Numbered from the stretch's first letter, positions 47,604-55,472 are shown. The stretch is 64,000 nt of DNA from Renibacterium sp. (GCA_017419405.1 JAFOLH010000006.1:124001-188000), one strand, 5' to 3'. The notes: a model not told the origin generated them from the sequence alone. A program made the numbers and translations.

Positions 47604-47906
47604 TCAGCTCGACCTGGCGAGCAACCAGAGGAATCCGAGGAAGGACGCGGTTCCGAGAAACATCCCGAACCAGGATGCCAGTCGGCTGAACCTGGGCCAG
47701 GTCGCCCCGGGCTCCTTGCTCAATCGAAGCCCTTGCAGGCCGAACAACAGCGGCAGAACCGACATCAGGACGGAGAAAAACCACTGCCCACCGGTCGCGG
47801 AAATGCTCAAAACCATCCAGATCCCGAAAGCCCCCAGGCCCACACTCAAAATCGCGCAAACCTGCCCCGGAATTTCCTTGGCCGCTGCTGCTTTGCCCTT
47901 GTTCAC
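47604..47906 (-). CDS. Small membrane protein
   Basis: 100 residues, with three hydrophobic segments (about 13-33, 40-60 and 76-96) and short charged loops. GTG at 47906 has GGAAT/AGG upstream. It resembles DUF4190-like small membrane proteins by pattern only. Unknown function. Confidence 0.65.
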   Translation of the reverse strand: MNKGKAAAAKEIPGQVCAILSVGLGAFGIWMVLSISATGGQWFFSVLMSVLPLLFGLQGLRLSKEPGATWPRFSRLASWFGMFLGTASFLGFLWLLARSS

Positions 47907-47968
47907 CTGGATTCCTTCACTGCTCAGACCGATGGAGCGACGGTGTCGTCGAGAAGCACCCTACGGCT

Positions 47969-47990
47969 AACTTGATCAATTGATCAAGTT
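47969..47990. promoter_or_regulatory. 22-bp perfect palindrome, probable operator
   Basis: Arm AACTTGATCAA followed by its exact complement TTGATCAAGTT, with no loop. It is AT-rich against a GC-rich background and lies 63 bases before the membrane protein's divergent start and 87 before the kinase GTG. A dimeric regulator could bind here; none is encoded nearby. Confidence 0.55.
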
Positions 47991-48076
47991 TTCCGGAGCA
48001 ACGTCGACGGATCACAAAACGCGGCCACTTCGATAGGCTTGCCGGTAAACCCCTGAATTCGCCGAGAGGATCTGCC

Positions 48077-48634
48077 GTGCCATTTCGATTGTTGGTCACC
48101 GGAGCCAGCGGCGCCGGCAGCACGTCTTTGGGCCGGGCGCTTGCCGATCGGCTCTCGATACCGCACGGTGATTCCGATGACTACTTCTGGCTGCCGACGG
48201 TTCCGCCCTACCAGGATCCGCGCCCGGCGGCCGAAAGGCTGTCCTTGATGGAGTCGGTTTTCCTGCCCCGGGACTCCTGGGTGCTCTCCGGGTCGCTGAT
48301 GGGCTGGGGAGAACCGGTCATGCCGCGCGTCGACGCGGTGGTGTTCCTGACCCTCGGCGCCCGAGAACGCCTGGCCCGGCTGGAATCCCGGGAAGCCGGC
48401 CGATACGGCGAGGCCATTGCGCCGGGCGGACCGCTTGCCCAAGCCCACCGCGAATTCCTCGAATGGGCCCAAGGCTACGACGATCCGGATTTCGACGGCC
48501 GCAGCTTGGCGAGCCAAAACCGCTGGCTCGCCAGCTTCGACCTTCCGGTGCTCCGTCTGGACACCGGAACGACGGTGGCGGAACTGGCCGACCAGGTCAT
48601 CGCTTGGCTCGACTCGCCGGATTTCACCAGTTGA
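48077..48634 (+). CDS. P-loop nucleoside/nucleotide kinase-like protein
   Basis: 185 residues from GTG at 48077. The P-loop GASGAGSTS sits at residues 9-17, followed by DSDDYFWLPTVPPYQDPRP, the substrate-binding segment of adenylate-kinase-like small kinases. DAVVFLTLGARERLARLESRE is the LID-like Arg region. Cytoplasmic; substrate unknown. It is the last host gene before the prophage. Confidence 0.8.
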   Translation: MPFRLLVTGASGAGSTSLGRALADRLSIPHGDSDDYFWLPTVPPYQDPRPAAERLSLMESVFLPRDSWVLSGSLMGWGEPVMPRVDAVVFLTLGARERLARLESREAGRYGEAIAPGGPLAQAHREFLEWAQGYDDPDFDGRSLASQNRWLASFDLPVLRLDTGTTVAELADQVIAWLDSPDFTS

Positions 48635-48666
48635 CCGGCTGTCTGCCGGTATCGATACAACAAAGA

Positions 48667-48713
48667 AATCCCCGGCCTCGAGGTCTCGCAAAACCTGAAG
48701 CCGGGGATTTTTC
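48667..48713. terminator. Intrinsic terminator at the host-prophage border
   Basis: Stem AAATCCCCGGC/GCCGGGGATTT with a 23-base loop and a T-run (ATTTTTCC) on the plus strand; the mirrored A-run gives U's on the minus strand as well. It ends the kinase gene, and the truncated tRNA sits on its other side. Confidence 0.85.
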
Positions 48714-48718
48714 CTGGG

Positions 48719-48766
48719 TGGGCCCTACCGGGATCGAACCGATGACATCCACGGTGTAAACGTGGC
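48719..48766 (-). other. 3' half of tRNA-Val (TAC): prophage attachment site
   Basis: The minus strand shows an anticodon arm CCACG-TTTACAC-CGTGG (anticodon TAC), variable loop, T-arm ATCGG-TTCGATC-CCGGT, the 3' acceptor strand AGGGCCC and A73. The 5' acceptor and D-arm are absent; integrase sequence begins 32 bases away. This is the duplicated att segment left at the far end when an element integrates into a tRNA 3' half. The complete tRNA should stand at the other prophage end, to the right of the window. Confidence 0.85.
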
Positions 48767-48797
48767 CTATGCCGGACATCACCGCAGGTCAGCGGCC

Positions 48798-49985
48798 TTA
48801 TCCGTCTGGTCTGTGGTCCTTTTGTGGTCCTTCGACCTTCACAGAGGCCAAGATCAGGTCCTCCATTCGCTCCGCGACGTGGTCCAAATCTTGATCGAAA
48901 AGACCAGTGTAGGTATCGAGCGTGATGGCCGCCGTAGCGTGCCCCAACATCCTTTGCACCGACTTTACCGAAGCGCCGGACTGGACTGCCCAAGATGCCG
49001 CCGTGTGCCGCAGATCGTGGACCCAGAGGTCCGCGCTAATCGTCGGAAGTTTCACAGGGCCGCCGGCCGCATCCTCCACCGCAATCTCATTCACCCTTCG
49101 CACTGCCGCATCAAAATAGCGGGCCTTGAAATTGTTGGTTCGGATCTGCCGGCCGCGCCCCGTCGTGAACAGCAGATCGTCGGGCGCTTTGCCTTCGGCC
49201 TGCGAGACCAAGAACGCCAAGGCCAGCAGGGTCAGCGGCACCGTCCGCGCCTTGCCGCTCTTCGGCGGCCCGACAACTGCGCCCAACCCGCGGACGAACG
49301 TCACCGAACGTTCGATACGAAGGCGTCGCCGCTTCACGTCAAGATCACGCACGCGAAGCTCGACGACTTCACCCATTCGCAACCCAGTCGTGGCGAGAAC
49401 CCAAATCAAGGCGCGGTAAATTGCCTCCACGGCATCGGCCAGCGCATCGACTTGCTGTGGCGTCAAAAAGATATGCTCACGCTTCCGCCCCTGCGGCAGA
49501 TTGACCCCTTTGGCCGGGTTCTTGGTTATACGGCTCTCGGAAATGCACCACTCGAGGAAGGTCAGGAATCGGCCGTGGATTGTCTGCACCGTCCGGCCGG
49601 CCTTATCCATGCTGGTTACCCACTTTTGCACGTCGGCAGTCGTGATGTCGGCGAGGACCTTACGCCCCCAATAGGGCTTGATGGTGGCGGAGACATCGCT
49701 CTTGGTGGTGTCGAGCGTGGACGGCTTGTAGTGCGCCAGCGTGGCGAGCCAATCCTCGAGCAGTTCGTCGACAAAAACCCGTCCGCGCTCCGGCGAGACA
49801 TACGACCCGGTCTTTTGGTGGTGCGTCACCCAGACTAGATGCTCTTCGGCTGCCGCTTTGCTCACGAATGAGCGCTTCTGCCGCTCCCCCGCATCAGTCC
49901 AGACGGCCTGCCATCGTGATCCTTTGCCGTACCGGGTGGTGCGCTTTTTGGTCTTGGTGTGCCACAGGTCGACTACGCGAGCCAT
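48798..49985 (-). CDS. int: Tyrosine-type phage integrase
   Basis: 395 residues. N-terminal arm-binding domain (residues 1-65), SAM-like core-binding domain (about 70-165), catalytic domain (about 170-385). Catalytic residues: Arg203 in TTGLRMGE, Lys242 or 244, His323 and Arg326 in VHDLRHTAAS, His349 in MLGHATAAIT, and nucleophile Tyr359 in DTYTGLF. It lies next to the tRNA-Val att fragment, so the target is the tRNA 3' half. Confidence 0.96.
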   Translation of the reverse strand: MARVVDLWHTKTKKRTTRYGKGSRWQAVWTDAGERQKRSFVSKAAAEEHLVWVTHHQKTGSYVSPERGRVFVDELLEDWLATLAHYKPSTLDTTKSDVSATIKPYWGRKVLADITTADVQKWVTSMDKAGRTVQTIHGRFLTFLEWCISESRITKNPAKGVNLPQGRKREHIFLTPQQVDALADAVEAIYRALIWVLATTGLRMGEVVELRVRDLDVKRRRLRIERSVTFVRGLGAVVGPPKSGKARTVPLTLLALAFLVSQAEGKAPDDLLFTTGRGRQIRTNNFKARYFDAAVRRVNEIAVEDAAGGPVKLPTISADLWVHDLRHTAASWAVQSGASVKSVQRMLGHATAAITLDTYTGLFDQDLDHVAERMEDLILASVKVEGPQKDHRPDG

Positions 49986-50007
49986 TCCCGGCTCCGGGGT
50001 CGTTGGT

Positions 50008-50412
50008 TCATGGGTGGTGGTCCTCGTCGTTGGTGAGGGCTTCGTGTTCGTGTTGGCGGAGGTAGTTGATTCGGTCGGCGAGGACCATGGGGATGACCCA
50101 GAGTTCGTCGGCGAGTTCGTCGAAGCTTCGCGCCCAGCGTTTGGCGGCGACGAGGGCTTCGAGGGTGATGAGACGGCGTGCGGTTTCGACGCGGACGTCG
50201 ATTTCGGCGGCCGTGGTTTGGCATTCGGTATGGCCGCGGTGAAGATGGACGAGCTCGTGCGCGAGGATGCAGCGTCGTTCTACCTGTTGGAGGTTTTTGT
50301 CCATCCAGATCGTGTCGACGCCGTTGGTTCTTCCTGGCGCGGTGCCGGGCAGGGTGACCATGTGGAGGTCGACGTGGTCGAGTCCTCGGAGTTCGCGCCA
50401 AGGGTGATACAT
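50008..50412 (-). CDS. ImmA/IrrE family metallo-endopeptidase
   Basis: 134 residues from ATG at 50412. Zinc motif HELVH (His52-His56) in CILAHELVHLHRGH, with a downstream Glu in AEIDVRVETARRL. In ICEBs1 and phages such proteases cleave the HTH repressor during induction. Its likely target is the repressor at 52115-52615. Integrase lies 23 bases downstream on the same strand. Confidence 0.9.
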   Translation of the reverse strand: MYHPWRELRGLDHVDLHMVTLPGTAPGRTNGVDTIWMDKNLQQVERRCILAHELVHLHRGHTECQTTAAEIDVRVETARRLITLEALVAAKRWARSFDELADELWVIPMVLADRINYLRQHEHEALTNDEDHHP

Positions 50413-50471
50413 GCCACCGACTGTAGCGCCCGGCACCGACAGTATTTGACCGGTCGATCAGTTTTCGAGCC

Positions 50472-51041
50472 TTATAGCCGGTCTGCTCCGTTGAGTTCAG
50501 CTTTGACGTCGTGAATCTGGACGTATGCGGCATACAGTTTCGGGATCGCGATCCAAAAGAGCAACGCAGTCCAGGTGAGCAGTCCGACGGAAATTCCAGC
50601 TATGACCCCTCCGAAGTCGACCATGTAAGCCTTCGACGCCGGGTCATAGCTGCCGAACAAGGTCATTCCGACCACGAGGGATACAGCGGATGTCATAGCT
50701 CCAAGAGCACACATGAGTAGATGGGTCGCCGAGATGTCGACAAGTTTGCGTTCTGGAGCCTCGGACTTTGCGTAAGATTCCGCCCGGTCGGTCAGTCTCT
50801 GCCGAAGGTTTGACAAGTGTGTGAAGGCTGAAAGTGCACCTCCTGAAATCAGGGCCGCCGCAGTAAGAAGGGCGGCTGGAGCACGTAGCACAAAACCTGT
50901 AGCCAAACTTAGGACAAACACCGCTAAGGGCGTCAGATACACCAAGGCCACCATAACTTTGCCACCCCACGGCTTATGCCCACTGGCTCGGAGGGCTTTG
51001 ATGTGACCCCGGATCAATCTCGACGGAAGAAGGTTGACCAT
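50472..51041 (-). CDS. Prophage 4-TM membrane protein, unknown (possible exclusion/defence)
   Basis: 189 residues. Four hydrophobic spans (about 30-50, 54-75, 105-128 and 145-168); a charged loop with AESYAKSEAPERKL separates the two pairs. ATG at 51041 has GGGAGA 8 bases upstream. It is 27 bases downstream of the 349-residue unknown gene, so the two form a module between repressor and immA, a position that in temperate phages often carries superinfection exclusion or defence genes. Lower GC than the host. Confidence 0.7.
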   Translation of the reverse strand: MVNLLPSRLIRGHIKALRASGHKPWGGKVMVALVYLTPLAVFVLSLATGFVLRAPAALLTAAALISGGALSAFTHLSNLRQRLTDRAESYAKSEAPERKLVDISATHLLMCALGAMTSAVSLVVGMTLFGSYDPASKAYMVDFGGVIAGISVGLLTWTALLFWIAIPKLYAAYVQIHDVKAELNGADRL

Positions 51042-51068
51042 GTCCACGCTCTCCCTTCGTAACGATCG

Positions 51069-52118
51069 CTATATGTCTATGTCAAGTTTAAGCGCTGGAA
51101 GCAACGGACGCAGTACATTTTCGGCTTCCAGCCTCAACTCTTCCTTGCTTGGACGACCGTACCCCTTCGCACCGACAGGATAGGTAAAAATGTCACTGAA
51201 ATCGTCAGGCTTGATGTGCCTAGTGGTGCCGTCAGGGGCCTCCCACCCGATGCCGCCGTCATCGAACTGTTTAGCGTCAACTTTGATGTCCATCAATGCA
51301 GCAAGTTGTTCCTGAGGGTTGCTGCCTGGCGGAACTTTCGCTGTAGTCTTGAGTTTGTCCGGCGTCATGCGGAGCCAACTTCCAGCAAGAGCCCTAACCT
51401 GCTCAGCGAAGGACAACGAGCGAAAACCATCCTGGCGAACGGAAATCCTTTTCTTTTCACGCCCGCCTTGAGCGTCCACCGCGTGTTTGACAAGCTCGAT
51501 GTAACTACCCTGACCGTATCGGATCACATGCTCCAGCTGATTGCTATCGGAGATGCGTTGAGGAACAAATTTCCACCAACCAATTTGGTCCTCACTAGGC
51601 TTGCTCTCGTCTCGCAATTTAGATCCGACACCCAGCAGCTTCAGAACCTCCTCTCCGGGGCAAGTACGGCTACGCGTCTCGGCCACCAAAACACCTCGGT
51701 CACCCTGGTTAGGCAGGTACAGGAAAGCATAGTAGTCGTTGGAAGGTGCTCTTGTGCTCAAGTCCGCATCATCTGACTCCGCAGCGGCTAGAGCAACCGA
51801 ATGCGTACCAAGCCGTCCAAATTTGAACTCGAACTGCAAGCAGGTCGGATGGCTAAGATCGAAATTAGTCAGCCGAATGTACGGCTTGGTTTGGGCACCT
51901 TCCTCGGCTAGCTCATCTTCATCAAGGGCTCGACGTTTTATATAACGAAGCGGCTCAGTGAAGGTTTGGTGCAGCAGCCCCTCACAGACCGACGCGACGG
52001 TGTCGAGCAAGTGCTCTTGCGCTTCGTTCTTACCAAGAACGGCCTTGCTGAAATCCACGTCTGCGAAGGTGTTCTGGCGTCGAAGGCCAACGCTGAAAAG
52101 TCTGAAACCGTATTTCAT
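51069..52118 (-). CDS. Prophage protein of unknown function (partner of 4-TM protein)
   Basis: 349 residues, soluble, no recognised motif. N-terminal segment MKYGFRLFSVGLRRQN; a central part with VLVAETRSRTCPGEEVLKLL; and a C-terminal segment rich in Asp/Glu (PDDFSDIFTYPVG). ATG at 52118 overlaps the repressor stop by 4 bases (ATGA), with GAGGGG upstream, so it is coupled to repressor translation and would be made in the lysogen. Base composition is lower in GC than the host. A cytoplasmic sensor/effector acting with the membrane partner is a guess. Confidence 0.7.
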   Translation of the reverse strand: MKYGFRLFSVGLRRQNTFADVDFSKAVLGKNEAQEHLLDTVASVCEGLLHQTFTEPLRYIKRRALDEDELAEEGAQTKPYIRLTNFDLSHPTCLQFEFKFGRLGTHSVALAAAESDDADLSTRAPSNDYYAFLYLPNQGDRGVLVAETRSRTCPGEEVLKLLGVGSKLRDESKPSEDQIGWWKFVPQRISDSNQLEHVIRYGQGSYIELVKHAVDAQGGREKKRISVRQDGFRSLSFAEQVRALAGSWLRMTPDKLKTTAKVPPGSNPQEQLAALMDIKVDAKQFDDGGIGWEAPDGTTRHIKPDDFSDIFTYPVGAKGYGRPSKEELRLEAENVLRPLLPALKLDIDI

Positions 52119-52615
52119 CTGTCGCACCCCTCTTCCTGCGATTCCTCACCGCGGCTATCGGCGGCCCTACGCTCGCGAGCTTCGGCCGTGTTCAGCGGCG
52201 GGTGAGCCGCCAAGTCAAACATTGTCGATGAATCATCGTAAGACGCTGCGCCCGTTGTCGGCACGGATTCGGAGGGCTTGGCAGATACTTCGACCGTGGA
52301 GCGCTCAACCATAGCTCGAATGATTTCGTCGACTGCTCGTCGCTGCCTTCTGTTAAGACGCGCAGCTTCAGCGGGCGGCACATATGGAGACGCATCGTCC
52401 CCCCGATAGCCGAGCCAAACATTTAGATGCTCAAGTTCCACTCCGAGTCCCTCGGCCAGCTTTCGCGCAGTCTCAGGCGTCGGCGTGCGCAACCCGAGAA
52501 TCACCTTTCGCGCAGTTTCGACCGATACCCCGGTCAATCGCGCAATAGCTCGAAACGAGTTCGCACCTTTTCTTTCCGCATACTCGCCCCAAGGGTCTGG
52601 AAGTTCTGTGTTCAT
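52115..52615 (-). CDS. Prophage repressor-like HTH protein
   Basis: 166 residues. An HTH of XRE type at about residues 20-60 (FRAIARLTGVSVETARKVILGL, TPETARKLAEGLGVE), then a linker and an acidic C-terminal tail without the Ser-Lys dyad of LexA-type repressors. ImmA-mediated cleavage would therefore fit better than RecA autocleavage. An operator half-site overlaps the region just before its ATG. Confidence 0.85.
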   Translation of the reverse strand: MNTELPDPWGEYAERKGANSFRAIARLTGVSVETARKVILGLRTPTPETARKLAEGLGVELEHLNVWLGYRGDDASPYVPPAEAARLNRRQRRAVDEIIRAMVERSTVEVSAKPSESVPTTGAASYDDSSTMFDLAAHPPLNTAEARERRAADSRGEESQEEGCDR

Positions 52616-52616
52616 A

Positions 52617-52788
52617 TCTACAACCTTCGCACTGACACTGGTAGGACTGTCTAGCTACTTTGTAGACACCTCATCTACAAAATACACGCTTGTAAGCCGT
52701 ATTTAGCCAATGTTCCGGTAGACGTGAAGTTGATTTTTGTAGAAAGTTGCGTCTACAGTCTTGCATGACAGCTATCTATCGTCTACGA
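52617..52788. promoter_or_regulatory. Prophage immunity operator region (TTGTAGA/TCTACAA sites)
   Basis: The spacer between divergent regulators holds repeated half-sites. TCTACAA at 52617-52623; TTGTAGA-N7-TCTACAA at 52660-52680, a perfect dyad; TTGTAGA-N8-TCTACAG at 52737-52758; TCTACGA at 52782-52788. They are the likely binding sites of the repressor and the Cro-like protein. Confidence 0.8.
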
Positions 52789-52802
52789 TCAAGGAGTACA
52801 CA

Positions 52803-53090
52803 TTGAGAACAAAGGCTTGGAGATTCGATGTGAGGTTGATAAGCACAGAAGCGCTCCGCAGCTACGTCAAGCATCGGGGCATGACCATGAAGCAGATCGC
52901 AAATCGCGCTGGATGCTCACCACAGCTAGTCGGGCACCTGCATTCCGGAAAGCGCCTCAGTTGCCGACCCGAGAATGCCCGCGCTATTGAGAGAGCGCTC
53001 GACGCCCCCAGGGGATCTCTTTTTTTGGACAAAGCGTCTACTGTCACGCGTGACATTCCGAAGCGCGCAAACCGCCGTTTTGCGGCATGA
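52803..53090 (+). CDS. Cro-like XRE family regulator
   Basis: 95 residues from TTG at 52803, which has AAGGAG 7 bases upstream; GTG at 52830 is an alternative. The protein contains WRFDVRLISTEALRSYVKHRGMT followed by an HTH (KQIANRAGCSPQLVGHLHSGKR) and ARAIERALDAPRGSLF, the pattern of small actinophage HTH proteins. It is the first rightward gene, expected to act early against the repressor. Confidence 0.85.
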   Translation: MRTKAWRFDVRLISTEALRSYVKHRGMTMKQIANRAGCSPQLVGHLHSGKRLSCRPENARAIERALDAPRGSLFLDKASTVTRDIPKRANRRFAA

Positions 53091-53094
53091 AAAA

Positions 53095-53122
53095 GCCCCC
53101 ACCTGCGCGAACAGGTGAGGGC
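53095..53122 (+). terminator. Hairpin after the Cro-like gene
   Basis: Stem GCCCCCACCTG/CAGGTGAGGGC with loop CGCGAA. No U-run, so an attenuator or processing site is as likely as a terminator. Confidence 0.5.
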
Positions 53123-53149
53123 CGAACCAATCACAAGGAAAGGCTAACA

Positions 53150-53356
53150 ATGACCACTGTATCAACTCCGGAGAACGTCATCCCGGAACCCGCGCCCGTC
53201 GCTGAGAAGGCCGGAAAACATGCCGGCGAGACCACCTATCTCGAGCGCTTCGCCCGGCGGTATCCGAAAGTCCAGTTCAAGATCGAGCGCGACCGCCTCA
53301 AGCTGGGCCTCGCCAAGCACCGCGCCCACCGCAACCAATTGGAGAAGGCGGCATGA
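53150..53356 (+). CDS. Small phage protein, unknown
   Basis: 68 residues; acidic N-terminal half, basic C-terminal half (YPKVQFKIERDRLKLGLAKHRAHRNQLEKAA) predicted helical. ATG at 53150 with AAGGAAAGG upstream. Overlaps the next gene by 4 bases (ATGA). Confidence 0.65.
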   Translation: MTTVSTPENVIPEPAPVAEKAGKHAGETTYLERFARRYPKVQFKIERDRLKLGLAKHRAHRNQLEKAA

Positions 53357-53754
53357 CAACGATCAAAGTAGTCGATATCCGGGTCGGCGACACCATCCGA
53401 ACCAGCACGACCATAGACGGGATCAAGACCACCAAGGAGCTCCGAGTATCGAAAGTGGGGGATCTTGGTGCTGTTGCCTCGTTCGAGACAGAAGAATTCG
53501 GCGAGGTGTTCCTTTCCTGGGTTTCCGACGTCGAATTGGTGGATCGGCCGGCCCCGAAACTTCCCACCAAGCCCGGCAGGCTCATATATGTCGAGGAATT
53601 CGACGGCAACGTACTTACACCGCCGATCCTCGCATTCCTCGACATTTTTGGATTCTGGCAGGGCGAGCGGCGCTTCCCCGGCGGACCTGACCATGCTAGA
53701 AGCCGGCTTATCACCAAGTGGTCCCCGGCTACGGTCACTAAGGCCACGCCGTGA
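53353..53754 (+). CDS. Phage protein, unknown
   Basis: 133 residues, beta-rich N-terminus (IKVVDIRVGDTIRTSTTIDG, KVGDLGAVASFETEEFGEV), without recognised motif; the C-terminal part is hydrophilic. It is ATGA-coupled to the genes on both sides, within the early rightward operon. Confidence 0.65.
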   Translation: MTTIKVVDIRVGDTIRTSTTIDGIKTTKELRVSKVGDLGAVASFETEEFGEVFLSWVSDVELVDRPAPKLPTKPGRLIYVEEFDGNVLTPPILAFLDIFGFWQGERRFPGGPDHARSRLITKWSPATVTKATP

Positions 53755-53969
53755 GCCCCGCTACGGCGGTCCGGTCCGACCTGAGCGTCAAGCAGGTAGC
53801 CGATGACCTGGGCATTCACCGCGTCAACGCTTGCGAGCTCATCCGACGCGGATACTTCCCCAACGCCTACAAATCCGGCCAAGGCAAGACCAACAGTCCT
53901 TGGCGGGTGCCGGTCGGCGACCTCGTCGACTACAAGGCTCGCCAGCCCGGGCCGGAGGTGAAGCGATGA
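53751..53969 (+). CDS. Excisionase-like/MerR-type HTH protein
   Basis: 72 residues from GTG at 53751. LSVKQVADDLGIHRVNACELIRRGYFPNAYKSG and WRVPVGDLVDYKAR fit the winged-helix fold of phage excisionases and AlpA-like proteins. It could be Xis for the integrase at 48798, though it is encoded in the rightward operon. Overlaps both neighbours by 4 bases. Confidence 0.8.
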   Translation: MSPATAVRSDLSVKQVADDLGIHRVNACELIRRGYFPNAYKSGQGKTNSPWRVPVGDLVDYKARQPGPEVKR

Positions 53970-54055
53970 CGGAATTACTGCTGGTCAACGTTTTCCTGCT
54001 GATCCTCGGCGGGATCGCGTTCTTCGCCGACCGAGGCAAAGACGATGGCGACTAA
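53966..54055 (+). CDS. 29-residue single-span membrane peptide
   Basis: MTELLLVNVFLLILGGIAFF followed by a charged tail (ADRGKDDGD). The ATG overlaps the previous stop by 4 bases (ATGA), and the stop overlaps the next gene by 11. One transmembrane helix, type I-like topology. Unknown role. Confidence 0.55.
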   Translation: MTELLLVNVFLLILGGIAFFADRGKDDGD

Positions 54056-54230
54056 AGACCAATTTCCCTGCCCCGGTTGCGGGCACATCCGGACCGCACG
54101 GAACCCCGCAGCGCTCTGCCAAGCATGCCGGCAGAGCTCCAAAAAACTAAGCCTCACCCCCGAACAGATGCAATGGGCACTCAAAGAGGCCCGCCGCATC
54201 CGGGCAATCGAAGAAAGCAGAACACCATGA
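54045..54230 (+). CDS. Small zinc-ribbon-like phage protein
   Basis: 61 residues. CPGCGHIR and CQACRQS give four cysteines in a CxxC-(n)-CxxC zinc-ribbon arrangement, followed by a helical basic tail (EQMQWALKEARRIRAI). Probably a nucleic-acid or protein adaptor. Confidence 0.65.
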   Translation: MATKDQFPCPGCGHIRTARNPAALCQACRQSSKKLSLTPEQMQWALKEARRIRAIEESRTP

Positions 54231-54586
54231 CCACCTTCCAGAACGACACGACTCCAGAAACTGAAACATTCAGCGTCGAACTCCTTGCAAAACAATGCGT
54301 CCTCGCGGAGGAAATGGTCGAAGCCTGGACCAACAAAGTCAAAGCCCTCAAAGAACTCCTGGTCGCCTTCGGCGTCGGCAGCCACGACGCCGGAGACTAC
54401 ACGGTCCAGGTCCGGGCAGGTGCCAAACGCTTCGACGCCAAGGCAGCCGAAAAGGCTTACCCGGCAGCCGAAAACCCGGTCCTCTACAAAACGGTTCTCG
54501 ACCCGGAAGCCTTCAAAACCTATCTGGCCCCGATCGTCGTCGAGCAGTTCAAGATCGAAGGCAAGCCGACCGTGGTGATCAAGTAA
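54227..54586 (+). CDS. Phage protein, unknown (recombination-module neighbour)
   Basis: 119 residues: a helical first half (VELLAKQCVLAEEMVEAWTNKVKALKELLV) and a basic second half (TVQVRAGAKRFDAKAAEKAYPA). The stop TAA overlaps the nuclease ATG by one base. The position suggests a role with the nuclease and ssDNA-binding genes; there is no motif. Confidence 0.65.
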   Translation: MTTFQNDTTPETETFSVELLAKQCVLAEEMVEAWTNKVKALKELLVAFGVGSHDAGDYTVQVRAGAKRFDAKAAEKAYPAAENPVLYKTVLDPEAFKTYLAPIVVEQFKIEGKPTVVIK

Positions 54587-55422
54587 TGAGCCTCGCGTTC
54601 GCTCCCCCGCCCGACTTCGACTACACCCAGCCGGCACCCTGGCACCAAGCATTCGAGGGCATCAACCCGAAAGCGGCCGGGCAGGAGCTCCGCGCGCTCA
54701 TTGAGCACAGCATCCTGAATCAACCCAGATCCAGGCAAAAGACCATCGGGCCATCGGAAATCGGAACGGACTGCGACCACTGCCTCGCCGCGAAGCTCGC
54801 CGGCTGGCAATCCACTGAGCAAGGCGTCCCTTGGCTCCCGTTCGTCGGCACCGCGGTTCACGCAGCGCTCGAGGAAATGGTCATCCAATACGAAGCCAAC
54901 CGGAACGCCGCCAACACGACCGGCCGCCGGTACCTGACCGAAGCACGGACCATGGTCGGCGTGATTGACGGGACGGAGATTTGGGGATCGACGGACCTCG
55001 TCGACCTGGCCGCCGGCGTCACCTTCGATTACAAAATCGTCGGGGTTACCACGCTCAGATCAGCCAAGGCCGGGCCGTCCAACGTGTACCGGGTGCAGCA
55101 GCACCTTTACGCGAAGGGCTGGAACGACGCCGGCCACCGCATCGACCATGTCGCCATTGCCTACCTGCCCCGGAATTCGGTGGTCCTCAGCGATGCCGTG
55201 TGGTGGAACGAACCCTACGACCGAGACATAGCCCAAACCGCGTTGGACCGGGCCAACGGGTTCGCGGTCAACGTCCGGGCGCTCCGCAGCATCAGCGAAG
55301 CGGCCGCCGACGACTACATCCGGGCACTCCCCCGGGCCAAGAACTGCCGGGACTGCGCCAGATTCCCTGACGCGCCACCGGCGCCGGCCGACCCGTTCCT
55401 CGACGGTCTCGACCGGGTCTAG
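54586..55422 (+). CDS. PD-(D/E)XK exonuclease, RecB/Cas4-like with Cys cluster
   Basis: 278 residues. Nuclease motifs: FVGTAVHAALEEMV (motif I His), WGSTDLVDL with TFDYKIVG (Asp and D-x-K of the metal site) and YRVQQHLYAKGW (QxxxY). Cysteines C63/C66 and C254/C257 flank the domain, as in Cas4/AddB nucleases that hold a 4Fe-4S cluster. It probably resects DNA ends in phage recombination. Confidence 0.88.
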   Translation: MSLAFAPPPDFDYTQPAPWHQAFEGINPKAAGQELRALIEHSILNQPRSRQKTIGPSEIGTDCDHCLAAKLAGWQSTEQGVPWLPFVGTAVHAALEEMVIQYEANRNAANTTGRRYLTEARTMVGVIDGTEIWGSTDLVDLAAGVTFDYKIVGVTTLRSAKAGPSNVYRVQQHLYAKGWNDAGHRIDHVAIAYLPRNSVVLSDAVWWNEPYDRDIAQTALDRANGFAVNVRALRSISEAAADDYIRALPRAKNCRDCARFPDAPPAPADPFLDGLDRV

Positions 55423-55472
55423 CACTTCCACGCAAAAGCAAACGCACCAACCAACCAGGAAGAAGGAACATC

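Noticed and set aside
48635-48716. A separate small gene between the kinase and the att site
   Set aside because: The space is filled by the kinase stop, a terminator hairpin and the tRNA 3' fragment; no frame has a ribosome site.
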